A DNA stretch of 64,000 bases from Streptosporangium sp. NBC_01495 (GCF_036250735.1 NZ_CP109430.1:3968001-4032000), one strand, 5' to 3'; positions 1 through 8,285 are shown, numbered from the stretch's first letter. Numbers and translations: made by a program. The notes: generated by a model from the sequence alone, not told the origin.

Positions 1-807
1 AAGCGCCCGCATGTGCACGCCCTGTACGGCTTCGCGCGCTACGCCGACGAGATCGTGGACTCCTTCACGATGACCGGCGACAGGGCGCGGGCGCTCGACG
101 GCCTGACCACCCGGCTGGCCGCCACCCTGGACGGCGGGACCACCGACGACCCGGTGCTCCCGGCGTTCGCGCAGACCGTGCGCTCCTTCGGCATCGACCA
201 CGGCGACATCGACGCGTTCCTGCGCTCGATGCGGACCGATCTGACCGTCACCCGCCACGCGACCTACGACGACCTGCTCGTCTACATGGAGGGTTCGGCC
301 GCGGTGATCGGCACCATGATGCTGCCCGTCCTCGAACCGCTGCCCGGCATGGAGGACAAGGCCCGCGAACCGGCCCGCCAGCTGGGACTGGCCTTCCAGC
401 TGACCAATTTCCTGCGCGACGTCGCCGAGGACCTGGAACGCGGCCGGGTCTACCTGCCGCTGGAGGACCTGGACGGGTTCGGGGTGAAGGTGGCCGACCT
501 GGGACGCGGCGCCCCCACCCCGGCACTGCGCGAGCTGCTGGCCTTCCAGACCCGGCGGGCCAGGGACCACTACGCGCGGGCCGAGGAGGGGTTCGACATG
601 CTGACCCCCTCCTCCCGGCCGTGTATTCGCGCGGCCTTCCAGCTGTACGGAGGCATCCTCGACCGGATCGAGGCCGCCCGCCACGACGTCTTCGGCGCGA
701 GGGCCGTCGTGCCCCGGCGGCGACGGTTGGCGATCTTCGCGCGGCATCTGCTCGCGGCGTCCGCGGCCGACCGCGCCGAGCGTCGCCTGATCGCCGAGAT
801 TCCTTGA
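1..807 (+). CDS. crtB: Phytoene synthase (CrtB family), 5' end outside window
   Basis: Head-to-head condensation of two geranylgeranyl diphosphates to phytoene, the first committed carotenoid step. The frame is open from base 1, so the N-terminus lies upstream; the visible part is 268 codons. Both Asp-rich Mg-diphosphate motifs of the squalene/phytoene synthase fold are present: ADEIVDS near the visible start and NFLRDVAEDLERGRVYLP around visible residues 138-155. The family is usually about 300 residues, so only some tens of residues are missing. The desaturase, glycosyltransferase and CruF-type hydratase within 6 kb support phytoene rather than squalene synthesis. The last part of the protein (RRRRLAIFARHLLAA) is basic and typical of the actinobacterial subgroup. 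Confidence 0.9.
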   Translation, partial: KRPHVHALYGFARYADEIVDSFTMTGDRARALDGLTTRLAATLDGGTTDDPVLPAFAQTVRSFGIDHGDIDAFLRSMRTDLTVTRHATYDDLLVYMEGSAAVIGTMMLPVLEPLPGMEDKAREPARQLGLAFQLTNFLRDVAEDLERGRVYLPLEDLDGFGVKVADLGRGAPTPALRELLAFQTRRARDHYARAEEGFDMLTPSSRPCIRAAFQLYGGILDRIEAARHDVFGARAVVPRRRRLAIFARHLLAASAADRAERRLIAEIP

Positions 808-827
808 ACCGGCCGGGCGGACGTGTC

Positions 828-917
828 GTGAGGCCGTCCGGTGTGAGGCCGTCCGGTGTGAGGCCGTCCGGTGTGAGGCCGTCCGGTGTGAGGCCGCCAC
901 GGGTGAGGTCGTCCGGT
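828..917. repeat. 15-bp tandem repeat between crtB and plsX
   Basis: Four perfect head-to-tail copies of GTGAGGCCGTCCGGT (828-887) are followed by one degenerate copy (888-902) and one near-perfect copy (903-917). The 184-bp gap between crtB and plsX consists largely of this array. The unit is a multiple of three and reads openly in the forward frame (VRPSG repeats), but there is no start context or gene-like composition. It is a minisatellite rather than a CRISPR, since there are no spacers. Confidence 0.9.
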
Positions 918-991
918 GCGGGAGCGCCGGGCGCGGGGGCGTCCGGTGAGAGACCGTTCAACGCTGTCGTAGCCGCCGTCGGGAGGGTGTG

Positions 992-1963
992 ATGTCGGAG
1001 CCTGTGGTCGTCGACGCGATGGGCGGAGACCACGGACCGGTCGAGACGGTCGCCGGGGCGGTGGCGGCCCGGCGCGAGCTGGGGATCCCCGTGGTGCTGG
1101 TGGGCAGGGCGGGGAACATCCGCGCCGAGCTCGACCGCCACGGCGCCGTCGCCGAGGTCGGCGTGGTGCACGCCGAGGACGTCGTCCCGATGGCCGAGCG
1201 GGGCGCGGGAGCGGTCTCCTCCACCACGACCAGCCTGACGGTCGGCTGCGACCTCGTACGGCGGGGAGCGGCGTCGGCCTTCGTGTCGGCCGGATCCACG
1301 GGCGCGGTCGTCTCGTGCGCCATCCGCGGCATCGGCCGCGCCACGGGTGTCCTGCGGCCCGCGCTGGCCATCGCGCTGCCCTCGGTCACCGGCGGCGCCA
1401 CCGTGCTGATCGACGCGGGGGCGACCTCCGACCCCACACCGGAGATGATCGCCCAGTTCGCGCTGCTCGGCGTCTCCTACGCGCAGCTCGTGCTCGGCGT
1501 CGCCGACCCGTCGGTGGGCCTGCTGTCGATCGGCTCGGAACCGGGCAAGGGCAACCGGCTGACCCGCAGGGCCGGAGAGCTGCTTCCCGGGCTGCCGTTC
1601 CGTTTCCACGGCAACGTGGAGGGTCACGACGTGCTCGCGGGCACCGTCGACGTGATCGTCACCGACGGTTTCACCGGCAACGTGGTGCTCAAGAACGTCG
1701 AGGGTTCCGTACGGGCCGCGCTGACGCTGGTGGCGCGTTCGGGGATAGCCGGGGCCGAGGAACTGCGGGAAGTGGCCCGCCGCTACGACCCCGAGACCCA
1801 CGGCGGGGCGGCGCTGCTCGGGCTGAGCGGCACCGTCGTCGTCGCGCACGGCTCCTCGCGGGCGGCGACGATCGCGCGCGCCTGCGCGGTGGCGCACGAC
1901 CTCGCCGAGGGCGGGGTCGTCACCCGCTTCGGGGACCATCTCACCGCGGAACCCGCCCGTTGA
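992..1963 (+). CDS. plsX: PlsX-like phosphate acyltransferase
   Basis: PlsX converts acyl-ACP to acyl-phosphate, the donor used by PlsY. The 323-residue protein has the N-terminal signature VDAMGGDHGP, the glycine-rich STGAVVS segment and the C-terminal GFTGNVVLKNVEG motif, and has full family length. The start is ATG 992, preceded by GGGAGG at 981-986; a GTG directly upstream (989) is less well spaced. The housekeeping plsX normally sits with rpmF, rnc or fab genes. Here it lies in a carotenoid locus with a plsY-like gene 0.9 kb downstream, so it is probably a paralogue. An acyl-phosphate supply for modifying a carotenoid is inference; ordinary phospholipid synthesis is the alternative. Confidence 0.85.
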   Translation: MSEPVVVDAMGGDHGPVETVAGAVAARRELGIPVVLVGRAGNIRAELDRHGAVAEVGVVHAEDVVPMAERGAGAVSSTTTSLTVGCDLVRRGAASAFVSAGSTGAVVSCAIRGIGRATGVLRPALAIALPSVTGGATVLIDAGATSDPTPEMIAQFALLGVSYAQLVLGVADPSVGLLSIGSEPGKGNRLTRRAGELLPGLPFRFHGNVEGHDVLAGTVDVIVTDGFTGNVVLKNVEGSVRAALTLVARSGIAGAEELREVARRYDPETHGGAALLGLSGTVVVAHGSSRAATIARACAVAHDLAEGGVVTRFGDHLTAEPAR

Positions 1964-2196
1964 GCGGGCGCGGGCGGCCGGGGGCTCGCGTTCCCGCGTG
2001 CGCCGGTACCTCACCGGGGAAGGCGTCCGCCGGGAGGGTGGTCGGGGGGTGTCCCCGCCCGTGGTGCTGGCAGCTCACCGCCCAACGCGTCCGTCGAGCG
2101 GTCGTGGGCGGGCCGGGGGTCTTGAGCCTGGTCGCGGAACGCGTCCCTCAGACGGGAGCGGAATCCCGGCCGGGGTGCCGGGCGGATCGGGGCGGG

Positions 2197-2907
2197 TCAG
2201 GCCAGGGGATCGGCGCCGTCCCAGGTGCCCTCGCTGGCGTAGGGGGAGAACCGGGCGAACAGCTCCTCGGAGTACCAGTTCTCCGCGCGCGTCCTGCCGA
2301 TCACCCGCCGGTGTGCCAACCCCTGGTGGGCGAAGGTCCGCATCGCGGCGGCGTCGCGCCACAGCGAGAACGTGCCCTGCCGGGCCAGCGGCCACTCGCC
2401 GACGCCGACCGAGGCCAGGCAGCCGTCCTGCTCCGCCAGCAGGCGGTCCACCCCGGGGACCGAGCGGTAGAACGCCACCAGCCGGGAGGGTCGGATCGAC
2501 GCGCGGGTCAGCACGGCGACGGGGCCGCCGGGATCGATCCCGGGCGCGCCCGAGGGGAGGGGGCCGAACGGGTCCACCCCGTCCCACCTGCCACGCGAGG
2601 CGACGGGAGCCAGCCGCACCTGCCAGGACTCCCGCGCCTCGCTCCGCCAGCGCTCCGCCACCGGGGAGTCGCCCAGGAAGCGGTCCAGGGCCCGCTCGTC
2701 GCGCCACACCGCGAGCAGGGCCCAGCGGTGCAGGTCCGCGCCCATGCTCGTCGACGCGCCGCGGCCGGAGCCGAGCAGCCGCCAGAACACCAGCCCCGGC
2801 GTGCTCCCCAGCACCGGCCGGTCGAATGCCATGTACCGCATGGCCCCCAGATCCGCATATCTCGTGAGATGGAAGGAAACGATGGTTCCTCTGCTCGTCT
2901 CGGTCAT
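2197..2907 (-). CDS. CrtA-like (spheroidene monooxygenase family) protein
   Basis: A 236-residue protein that follows the Rhodobacter CrtA architecture closely from end to end. An N-terminal TIVSFHLTRY strand comes first, then the FDRP and LVFWRLLGSG segments, AERWRSEARESW, TRASIRPSRLVAFYRSVP, and the C-terminal ENWYSEELFARFSPYASEGTW. CrtA oxygenates acyclic carotenoids at C-2, giving a keto group. The ATG at 2907 is needed to retain the conserved first strand, and it places the first 26 bp of the gene antisense to the start of the plsY-like gene. Substrate and regiochemistry cannot be read from sequence. Neighbouring desaturase and CruF-type genes suggest an acyclic, end-hydroxylated carotenoid. 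Confidence 0.8.
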   Translation of the reverse strand: MTETSRGTIVSFHLTRYADLGAMRYMAFDRPVLGSTPGLVFWRLLGSGRGASTSMGADLHRWALLAVWRDERALDRFLGDSPVAERWRSEARESWQVRLAPVASRGRWDGVDPFGPLPSGAPGIDPGGPVAVLTRASIRPSRLVAFYRSVPGVDRLLAEQDGCLASVGVGEWPLARQGTFSLWRDAAAMRTFAHQGLAHRRVIGRTRAENWYSEELFARFSPYASEGTWDGADPLA

Positions 2908-3478
2908 CGGCGGCTACCTTCTCGGATCCGTACCGGTCGCCGTGCCGGTCGCCCGCGCGTACGGGTTCGACCCCCGCGAGGTCGGCGACCGCAACCCCGG
3001 CTTCTGGAACGTCAGGCAGCGGCTCGGCCGGCGGGCCGCCGCGCCGGTCTTCGCGGGTGACATGCTCAAGGGCACGTTGGCGGGGCTGCTCGGCCTGTGG
3101 GCCGGCGGCGCGCACCTCACCTGGCCCGGCGGGGTGGGCGGTGGCGGCGCGGTGCCGGTGTATCTGGCGGTGGCCGCCGCCATGGCCGGGCACGCCTGGC
3201 CGGTCTTCGCCGGGTTCAGGGGCGGCCGGTCGGTCCTCACCTTCGCGGGTGGCTTCGCCGTCATCTGCCCGCCGGCTTTCCTGCTCGGGGTGGCCGCCCT
3301 GGTCGCGGTCGCCGTGGTGACGCGGTCCTTCGCGATCGGGGCGCGCGTCGGTGTCTTCGGCATCCCGCTCTTCCAGCTGCTCTTCGCGCCGGTCGCGTAC
3401 GTGGCCGGGACCGGTCTGCTCATGTGCCTCATCGGGCTGCGCTTCGGTCAGGCGGCGCGGAGTGCCCGCCCGTCGTGA
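2882..3478 (+). CDS. PlsY-like membrane acyltransferase, divergent
   Basis: A 198-residue, multi-pass membrane protein of the PlsY family, which transfers acyl groups from acyl-phosphate to glycerol-3-phosphate. ATG 2882 follows an AAGGAA ribosome site (2871-2876). The family motifs are recognisable but altered: the usual GSGNPGATN is GDRNPGFWN (about residues 37-45), and the usual KFKGGKGVAT is GFRGGRSVLT. The third C-terminal motif with its conserved Asn is missing; the end reads RFGQAARSARPS. Such changes at the substrate loops hint at a different acceptor or lost activity. The gene overlaps crtA-like at its 5' end (2882-2907) and the glycosyltransferase at its 3' end (3429-3478), both antisense. 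Confidence 0.8.
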   Translation: MVPLLVSVIGGYLLGSVPVAVPVARAYGFDPREVGDRNPGFWNVRQRLGRRAAAPVFAGDMLKGTLAGLLGLWAGGAHLTWPGGVGGGGAVPVYLAVAAAMAGHAWPVFAGFRGGRSVLTFAGGFAVICPPAFLLGVAALVAVAVVTRSFAIGARVGVFGIPLFQLLFAPVAYVAGTGLLMCLIGLRFGQAARSARPS

Positions 3479-4598
3479 CCCGGCCCGGCCCCGTGTCCGT
3501 CCCGCCGAAGCCGAGGCGGGAGGCCGTCGTGGCCGCCGGGTAGGCGCGGCCCCGCCAGTCGCGCACCGGACGCAGCGTGGCCTGCGTCAGCCGCAGGGCC
3601 GCCAGCGGGTCCAGCAGCGGGGAGAGCAGCACGCCCGGACCCGGCCGCGTGTAGCTGCCGCGCAGCGCACCGGCCAGCAGCAGCCGTACGGCCAGCAGGC
3701 CCAGGTCGAGCCGGGTGGGACGGCCGGCCGCCAGCCGCAGTACGGGCAGCGCGGCGGCCAGCCAGATCACGGCCAGGTCGGCGGCCTGCCGGCCGGGCCC
3801 GGTGACGTCGCGCAGCGACAGCGACCGCCCCCACTCCCGCCACACCCCGGCGGCCGAATCGTGCATGTCGACCTCCAGCAGGCCCCCGGCGTCCAGGAAC
3901 CCCACGGCCCACCCGTCCGCCGCCAGGGTCCTGGCCAGCGCCACGTCGTCGGCCATGTGCCCGCGTACCCGCGCGAACCCGCGGGCGTCCAGCATCGCCG
4001 TGCGGCGGAAGGCCGTGCACTGGCCGTTGGCCATCGTGCGGTGCGGGGCCGGGGGAGCGGACGGCCCGATCGGGCCGAAGCGGTAGACCAGCGTCGCCAA
4101 AAACGAGGCGTGCAACGCCTGCTCGGCCGTCCCCTCGCACACGAACCTGGGACCCGCGCTCACCAGGTCGTGCTCTCCCAGGGCCGCCGCGAGAGCGCCG
4201 AACAGCCCCGGCGCGGGCCGGGTGTCCGCGTCCAGGGTCACCACGACGTCACCCCCCGCGGCCTCGACCCCCTGCGTCAGCGCCCACTGCTTGCCCACCC
4301 AGCCCTCGGGCAGCGGCGCCCCTGTGACGACCTTCGCGCCGAGCTCGGACGCCAGCCGCGCCGTACCGTCGCGCGACTCGTCGTCGACGACGAGGACCTC
4401 CGCGACGTCCGGATCGGCGAGCACCGCCGACAGGCACGGGCCGATGCGGGCCTCCTCGTCGCGGGCGGGAATCACCACCGAGATGCGCGGCGGCGCCGTC
4501 CCGACGGGGGCCAGCGCGGGCAGGCGGCTCCGCCCCCGGGCCAGCCGCACCACCACGGCCAGCGCGGCGGCGGCCTGCAGCACGGTCAGGAGTCTCAT
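3429..4598 (-). CDS. Family 2 glycosyltransferase, CrtQ/CruC-like
   Basis: A 389-residue membrane-linked GT2 enzyme. It has an N-terminal hydrophobic helix (LLTVLQAAAALAVVV), then the GT-A core: ISVVIPARDEE, VLVVDDESRDGTA, DVVVTLDADTRP (metal-binding DxD-like), then GHMADDVALARTLAADGW as the acceptor-side ED-type motif. Further hydrophobic segments follow near residues 290-340. Staphylococcal CrtQ and cyanobacterial/green-bacterial CruC, which glucosylate carotenoids, have the same layout. ATG 4598 is preceded by GGAGG at good spacing; an upstream ATG at 4658 would add an improbable hydrophilic tail. The gene is transcribed with the desaturase upstream (gap 64 bp), and its 3' end overlaps plsY by 50 bp. 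Confidence 0.8.
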   Translation of the reverse strand: MRLLTVLQAAAALAVVVRLARGRSRLPALAPVGTAPPRISVVIPARDEEARIGPCLSAVLADPDVAEVLVVDDESRDGTARLASELGAKVVTGAPLPEGWVGKQWALTQGVEAAGGDVVVTLDADTRPAPGLFGALAAALGEHDLVSAGPRFVCEGTAEQALHASFLATLVYRFGPIGPSAPPAPHRTMANGQCTAFRRTAMLDARGFARVRGHMADDVALARTLAADGWAVGFLDAGGLLEVDMHDSAAGVWREWGRSLSLRDVTGPGRQAADLAVIWLAAALPVLRLAAGRPTRLDLGLLAVRLLLAGALRGSYTRPGPGVLLSPLLDPLAALRLTQATLRPVRDWRGRAYPAATTASRLGFGGTDTGPGRVTTGGHSAPPDRSAAR

Positions 4599-4662
4599 CG
4601 CCGCGCCTCCACGGTGGGCCGTCTCTTCTGCGGGGCTCTCGTCCCGCGCTCGGGGCACCGGC

Positions 4663-6144
4663 TCACCGGACGGCTCCGGTCCTGCGGCCCCGGCCGCCGG
4701 TCGCGCGGGGGGAAGCGAGGGGGAAGTCCTCCCGTACGAGCGAGGCGACGATGCGGGCGCCCATCGCGACCAGCGGCAGCCCGCCGCCGGGATGCGCCGA
4801 ACCGCCCACCAGGTACAGGCCGTGCCGGGGCCCCCGGTTGCCGGGGCGGCGGAAGGGCGCGAGCCTGCCGGAATAGGCGCCGCCGTAGATCGAGCCGCCC
4901 CACGCGCCGTACCGGTCGCGCAGGTCGGCGGGGGTGAACAGGTCCACGAAGCGCAGCCGCCCCGACAGGTCGTACCCCCTGGAGGCCAGCCGGTCGAGCA
5001 CCAGGTCCCGGTACGCCTCGGGGGACATCGGCCACCGGCCGGGGTCGCGGGCCGGGACGTTGACCAGCATGACCCAGTTCTCCGTGCCCGGCGGAGCCTG
5101 CGACGGGTCGTCCACGGCCGAGCAGCCGATGTAGACGGTCGGGTCCTCCGGTGGCCTGCGCCGCCGGAAGATGTCGCCGAACTCCCGCTCGTAGTCGCCG
5201 GAGAAGACGATCGAGTGGTGCGCCAGTCCCTCGGTCCTGCCCTCCACCCCGGCCAGCAGCAAGAACGCCGAGGAGGAGGTGCCGAGCCCGGCGATGCGCC
5301 GCAGCCGCCGCCGGTCGGGCAGCAGCCGCCCGTACAGCGCCGCCGCGTCGGTGTTGGCGACCACGATGTCGGCGCGCTCGCGCTCCCCGGAGGCGAGCCG
5401 CACCCCCCTGACCCGCTCGCCGTCGGCGAGCACCCGGGCCACCTCCGCGCCCAGGACGACCTCCACCCCGGCCCGCTCCAGCATCAGGGCCAGGGCGTCG
5501 GCGATGCGGGGCAGCCCTCCCGTGACGTACCAGCCGCCCTCACCGTGCTCGATCGCCGGGACGCACCCCAGTGCGGCCGGGGCGCGGTACGGGCTGGAGC
5601 CCGCGTAGGTCGCGTAGCGGCCGACGTACTGGCGAAGGCGCGGGTCGGTGAAGAAGCGGCGGGCCAGGCCGTCGAGGGTCCGGGTCGGCGCCACCGCCAG
5701 CAGGTCCGACAGGCGGGCCTCGGTGGGCGGCCAGGTGAGCGGCCCGGCGAAGAAGGTGCGGCGCGACGCGTCGAGGCAGCCCCGCGCCCAGTCGTGGAAG
5801 GCCAGCCAGGCGCGGCCCTCGCCGGGAGCGAGCCGGTCGATCTCGGCGGCCATCCGGGCCGGGTCGCGGTACGCCGCCAGCGTCGAGCCGTCGGCGAAGC
5901 GGTAGCGGCACAGCTCGTCGAGTTCCACGAGGTCGAGCTCCAGCCCGAGATCGGTGAAGACGCCGGGCAGGGTGAGCAGGGAGGGGCCGACGGAGAAGGT
6001 GAAGCCGTCCCTGGTGTGCTCGGCGAGCTTGCCGCCCAGCCGGGGGAGCCGCTCGTACAGGCGCACCCGATGCCCCTGCCGGGCCAGCAGCAGGGCGGAG
6101 ACCATGCCCCCGACGCCGCCGCCTATCACCGTTACCTCAGGCAT
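4663..6144 (-). CDS. crtI: CrtI-family carotenoid desaturase
   Basis: A 493-residue FAD-dependent desaturase. The dinucleotide fold VTVIGGGVGGMVSALLLARQ opens the protein, followed by YERLPRLGGKLAEH. The C-terminal CrtI signature is present as GLYLVGGSAHPGGGLPLVAMGA (split here: GLYLVGGSAHPGG then GLPLVAMGA). The length matches the family (490-550). ATG 6144 has a strong GGAGGAGG ribosome site. The family includes phytoene desaturase, CrtN, and CrtD-type 3,4-desaturases, and sequence reading alone does not separate these. As the only desaturase in the locus, it would have to act on phytoene unless another copy exists upstream. It is co-directional with the glycosyltransferase and CruF-like gene. 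Confidence 0.87.
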   Translation of the reverse strand: MPEVTVIGGGVGGMVSALLLARQGHRVRLYERLPRLGGKLAEHTRDGFTFSVGPSLLTLPGVFTDLGLELDLVELDELCRYRFADGSTLAAYRDPARMAAEIDRLAPGEGRAWLAFHDWARGCLDASRRTFFAGPLTWPPTEARLSDLLAVAPTRTLDGLARRFFTDPRLRQYVGRYATYAGSSPYRAPAALGCVPAIEHGEGGWYVTGGLPRIADALALMLERAGVEVVLGAEVARVLADGERVRGVRLASGERERADIVVANTDAAALYGRLLPDRRRLRRIAGLGTSSSAFLLLAGVEGRTEGLAHHSIVFSGDYEREFGDIFRRRRPPEDPTVYIGCSAVDDPSQAPPGTENWVMLVNVPARDPGRWPMSPEAYRDLVLDRLASRGYDLSGRLRFVDLFTPADLRDRYGAWGGSIYGGAYSGRLAPFRRPGNRGPRHGLYLVGGSAHPGGGLPLVAMGARIVASLVREDFPLASPRATGGRGRRTGAVR

Positions 6145-6171
6145 CCGCGTCCTCCTCCGGTGAGTGAAGCC

Positions 6172-6315
6172 GTCTCCGTCACGCTCGTCCCGTCTCGGGC
6201 GACGACTGTCTTCGTCATGCTCGTCCCGCCTTGGGCAACGGTCGTAACCGTCACGCCTGTCCCGTCTCGGGCGACGGCCGTAACCGTCACGCTCGTTCTG
6301 GCTCGGGCGATGGGG
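6172..6315. repeat. 36-bp tandem repeat, four copies
   Basis: Four consecutive 36-bp units (6172-6207, 6208-6243, 6244-6279, 6280-6315) with a common plan in which GTCACGCTCGTCCC and CGGGCGACG recur. Copies differ by several substitutions, so the array is old. It fills the gap between the crtI and cruF-like genes, and the last unit contains the stop codon and terminal codons of the cruF-like gene, so the repeat array has grown up to, or into, that gene's 3' end. Confidence 0.85.
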
Positions 6316-7123
6316 GTCTTCCGCGTCTCCAGGCGAGCAGGGTGAACAGTCCCATCGAGAGCCCTCCGGCCGTGGCCACCAGCGGGTCCGGCGGGACGAA
6401 GACGGCCGCGAAGCCGATGGTCTCCATCACCGCCATCACCGTGTAGATCGACACCAGCCCGGCGCTCCACGCCGCGGGCTCGGCCGGCATGCGCTCCAGC
6501 AGGGCCATGACCAGCAGGGAGACGACGAGCCAGCCCGCGAAGTTGCTGAAGGGAACGCCCCGGTAGGGGCCGGGGTCGTGCCAGACCCACAGGCCCAGCC
6601 GGATCATCTGCGGGTCCAGGAACAGGTCCCAGGCGGTGAGGGCCAGCGCCCCCGTGACGATCCGCGCCGCCCGGCTCCCCGGTGCGACGGCGGCGGCCAC
6701 CGCGTGGGCCGCCAGCCCCATGCCGCCCCACGCCAGCGCCACGATCACCGGCACCCCGCCGGGCGCGGGCTGGAGAACGCCGGTGTAGTGGTAGTCGCCG
6801 AACGGCACGCCCGTCCTGATCCCGACCCACTCGGCGGCGTACCCGGTCGCGACCACGGCCGTGAACGCCGCGACGGCCCTGGCGGGGGAGTGGGTCGCGG
6901 AGGCGAAGGCCAGCGCGCTCGCCGCCAGCAGCAGGACGACCACGCTGGTCAGCACGATCGGCCGGGGCTGCGGTCCCGAGGCGACCTGCGCGACGACCAT
7001 CGCGGCCAGCAGTGCCGCGCCGAGCACGCTCGCCACGCGTGCTCGCGGTCTCCCGGGCGAAGGCCGTTCCCGCACCGCGCCGCGCCCGGGTCGTCCGCTG
7101 CTCACCTGATAGCTGTGCCCCAT
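6287..7123 (-). CDS. cruF: CruF-type carotenoid 1',2'-hydratase
   Basis: A 278-residue polytopic membrane protein. Recognisable conserved blocks are AEWVGIRTGVPFGDYHYT, LALTAWDLFLDPQMIRLGLW and YRGVPFSNFAGWLVVSLLVM, all typical of the CruF/bisanhydrobacterioruberin hydratase family that adds water across the psi end group of acyclic or monocyclic carotenoids. Six to seven hydrophobic stretches are visible. The first 30 residues are basic and cytosolic, and the true start may be the GTG nine codons in. Together with the glycosyltransferase, this predicts a tertiary hydroxyl made by CruF and then glycosylated. The reaction is inferred from the family and neighbours. Confidence 0.82.
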   Translation of the reverse strand: MGHSYQVSSGRPGRGAVRERPSPGRPRARVASVLGAALLAAMVVAQVASGPQPRPIVLTSVVVLLLAASALAFASATHSPARAVAAFTAVVATGYAAEWVGIRTGVPFGDYHYTGVLQPAPGGVPVIVALAWGGMGLAAHAVAAAVAPGSRAARIVTGALALTAWDLFLDPQMIRLGLWVWHDPGPYRGVPFSNFAGWLVVSLLVMALLERMPAEPAAWSAGLVSIYTVMAVMETIGFAAVFVPPDPLVATAGGLSMGLFTLLAWRRGRPPSPEPERA

Positions 7124-7305
7124 GCACGGTCATTCGATCGGCCGGGCGCGGTCAGATTCACTTTGACGTCGCGATCTCCGGCGAGTCCGGGCCGGAGCCG
7201 GTGCGAACGAGGGTTCGCCCTCACCCGACAGGGGCCCGTCCTTGAAGTGCTCCTGCGCCATGGCGTCGGCATAGGGGCGGGCGGTGTCTCGCGGCGCGGG
7301 GGCGT

Positions 7306-8067
7306 GTGATTGGCTGTGCCCCCGTGGACGTCGCTGAGGTGCTGGGGCTGCTCGGGGCCGGGACGCTGGCCGGGGTGGTCGGCACGGTGGTGAGCCTGGC
7401 GTCGATCGTCTCCTACCCCGCGCTGCTCGCGTTCGGCCTGCCGCCGCTGACCGCGAACGTCACGAACACGGTGGCGCTGACGTTCCACGGGGTGGGCGCG
7501 GCGTTCGGGTCGCGGCCCGAACTCGCCGGGCAGGGCGGCAGGGTGCTGCGGCTCGGCACGATGACCCTGATCGGCGGGGCGGTGGGGTCGGCGCTGCTGC
7601 TGATGACCCCTTCCGACACGTTCGAGGTGATCGCGCCCTGGCTGATCGTGGTCGCCTCGCTGCTGCTGGTCCGCCCGCCCAGGGCGGCGGGAGGGTTCGG
7701 CGGCGAGGACGGCTGGATGGCACGCGCCGCGCTGTTCGGCGTCGCCGTCTACCTCGGCTACTTCGGGGCCGCGGGCGGGATCCTGATGTTCGCCGTGCTC
7801 TCGGCCGTGCTCGACCAGACGCCGGTCAGGGTCAACGCGATCAAGTCCGTGGTGTCCTCGCTGGCGAACGCGGTGGCCTCGGTCTCCTTCGCGCTCTTCG
7901 GCCCGGTGCAGTGGTCGGCGGTGGCGCCGCTCGCGCTGGGATTCTTCCTGGGCGGCCTGCTCGGGCCGCCGATCGCCCGCCGCCTGCCCGGCCGCGCGCT
8001 CCGGCTCGGCACCGCCGCCTGCGGGCTGCTCGTCGCGGTGAAACTGGGCCTCGACGCCTACGCGTGA
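7306..8067 (+). CDS. TSUP (TauE/SafE) family membrane permease
   Basis: A 253-residue protein with about eight hydrophobic segments in two repeated halves. The first half has VVGTVVSLASIVSYPALLAFGLPPLTANVTNT (in pieces: SIVSYPALLAFGLPPL, TANVTNTVAL). The second has GYFGAAGGILMFAVLSAVL and NAIKSVVSSLANAVAS, the paired glycine-rich TSUP signatures. Family members export sulfite, sulfoacetate or related organosulfur anions. GTG 7306 lacks a clear ribosome site, and GTG 7324 is an equally plausible start that removes six residues. The gene is divergent from the cruF-like gene and does not obviously belong to the carotenoid or betaine pathway. Confidence 0.85.
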   Translation: MIGCAPVDVAEVLGLLGAGTLAGVVGTVVSLASIVSYPALLAFGLPPLTANVTNTVALTFHGVGAAFGSRPELAGQGGRVLRLGTMTLIGGAVGSALLLMTPSDTFEVIAPWLIVVASLLLVRPPRAAGGFGGEDGWMARAALFGVAVYLGYFGAAGGILMFAVLSAVLDQTPVRVNAIKSVVSSLANAVASVSFALFGPVQWSAVAPLALGFFLGGLLGPPIARRLPGRALRLGTAACGLLVAVKLGLDAYA

Positions 8068-8206
8068 GCCGCCCGCGGGGACTCATGCCGTGGAGGTCGC
8101 GTCGGCGGCCGGGCCTCGGAGACGCGCCGATCGCTCGCCGGGAACGTCGGCGGCATTCGGCGGCGGGAACTCTGCGTGACCATGGGAGAGACCCCGATAC
8201 CGACCC

Positions 8207-8249
8207 TTGACATCGGGATTTCCTGGGGTCACGCTGTTGCGTATAGCGC
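8207..8249 (+). promoter_or_regulatory. Promoter and shared GTTGCG operator before the Rieske ferredoxin
   Basis: A perfect -35 hexamer TTGACA at 8207-8212 is followed after about 17 bp by a weak -10 (around 8230-8236), then GTTGCGTATAGCGC at 8236-8249. The 14-mer matches sites before betA (21149), betB (24005) and the dimethylglycine oxidase gene (32163). Its position at the transcription start would suit repression. A further half site, GTTGCGATGAT, lies at 8280-8290 across the start codon. Confidence 0.55.
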
Positions 8250-8285
8250 TGCCTGTTCCGCCCTCCGAAACTGGGGTTTGTTGCG

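Noticed and set aside
828-917. CRISPR array
   Set aside because: Direct 15-bp tandem repeats with no spacers, and no cas genes in the window.
248-2014. A 588-residue minus frame across crtB and plsX
   Set aside because: Antisense of two recognisable enzymes; low-complexity Arg/Gly content only.
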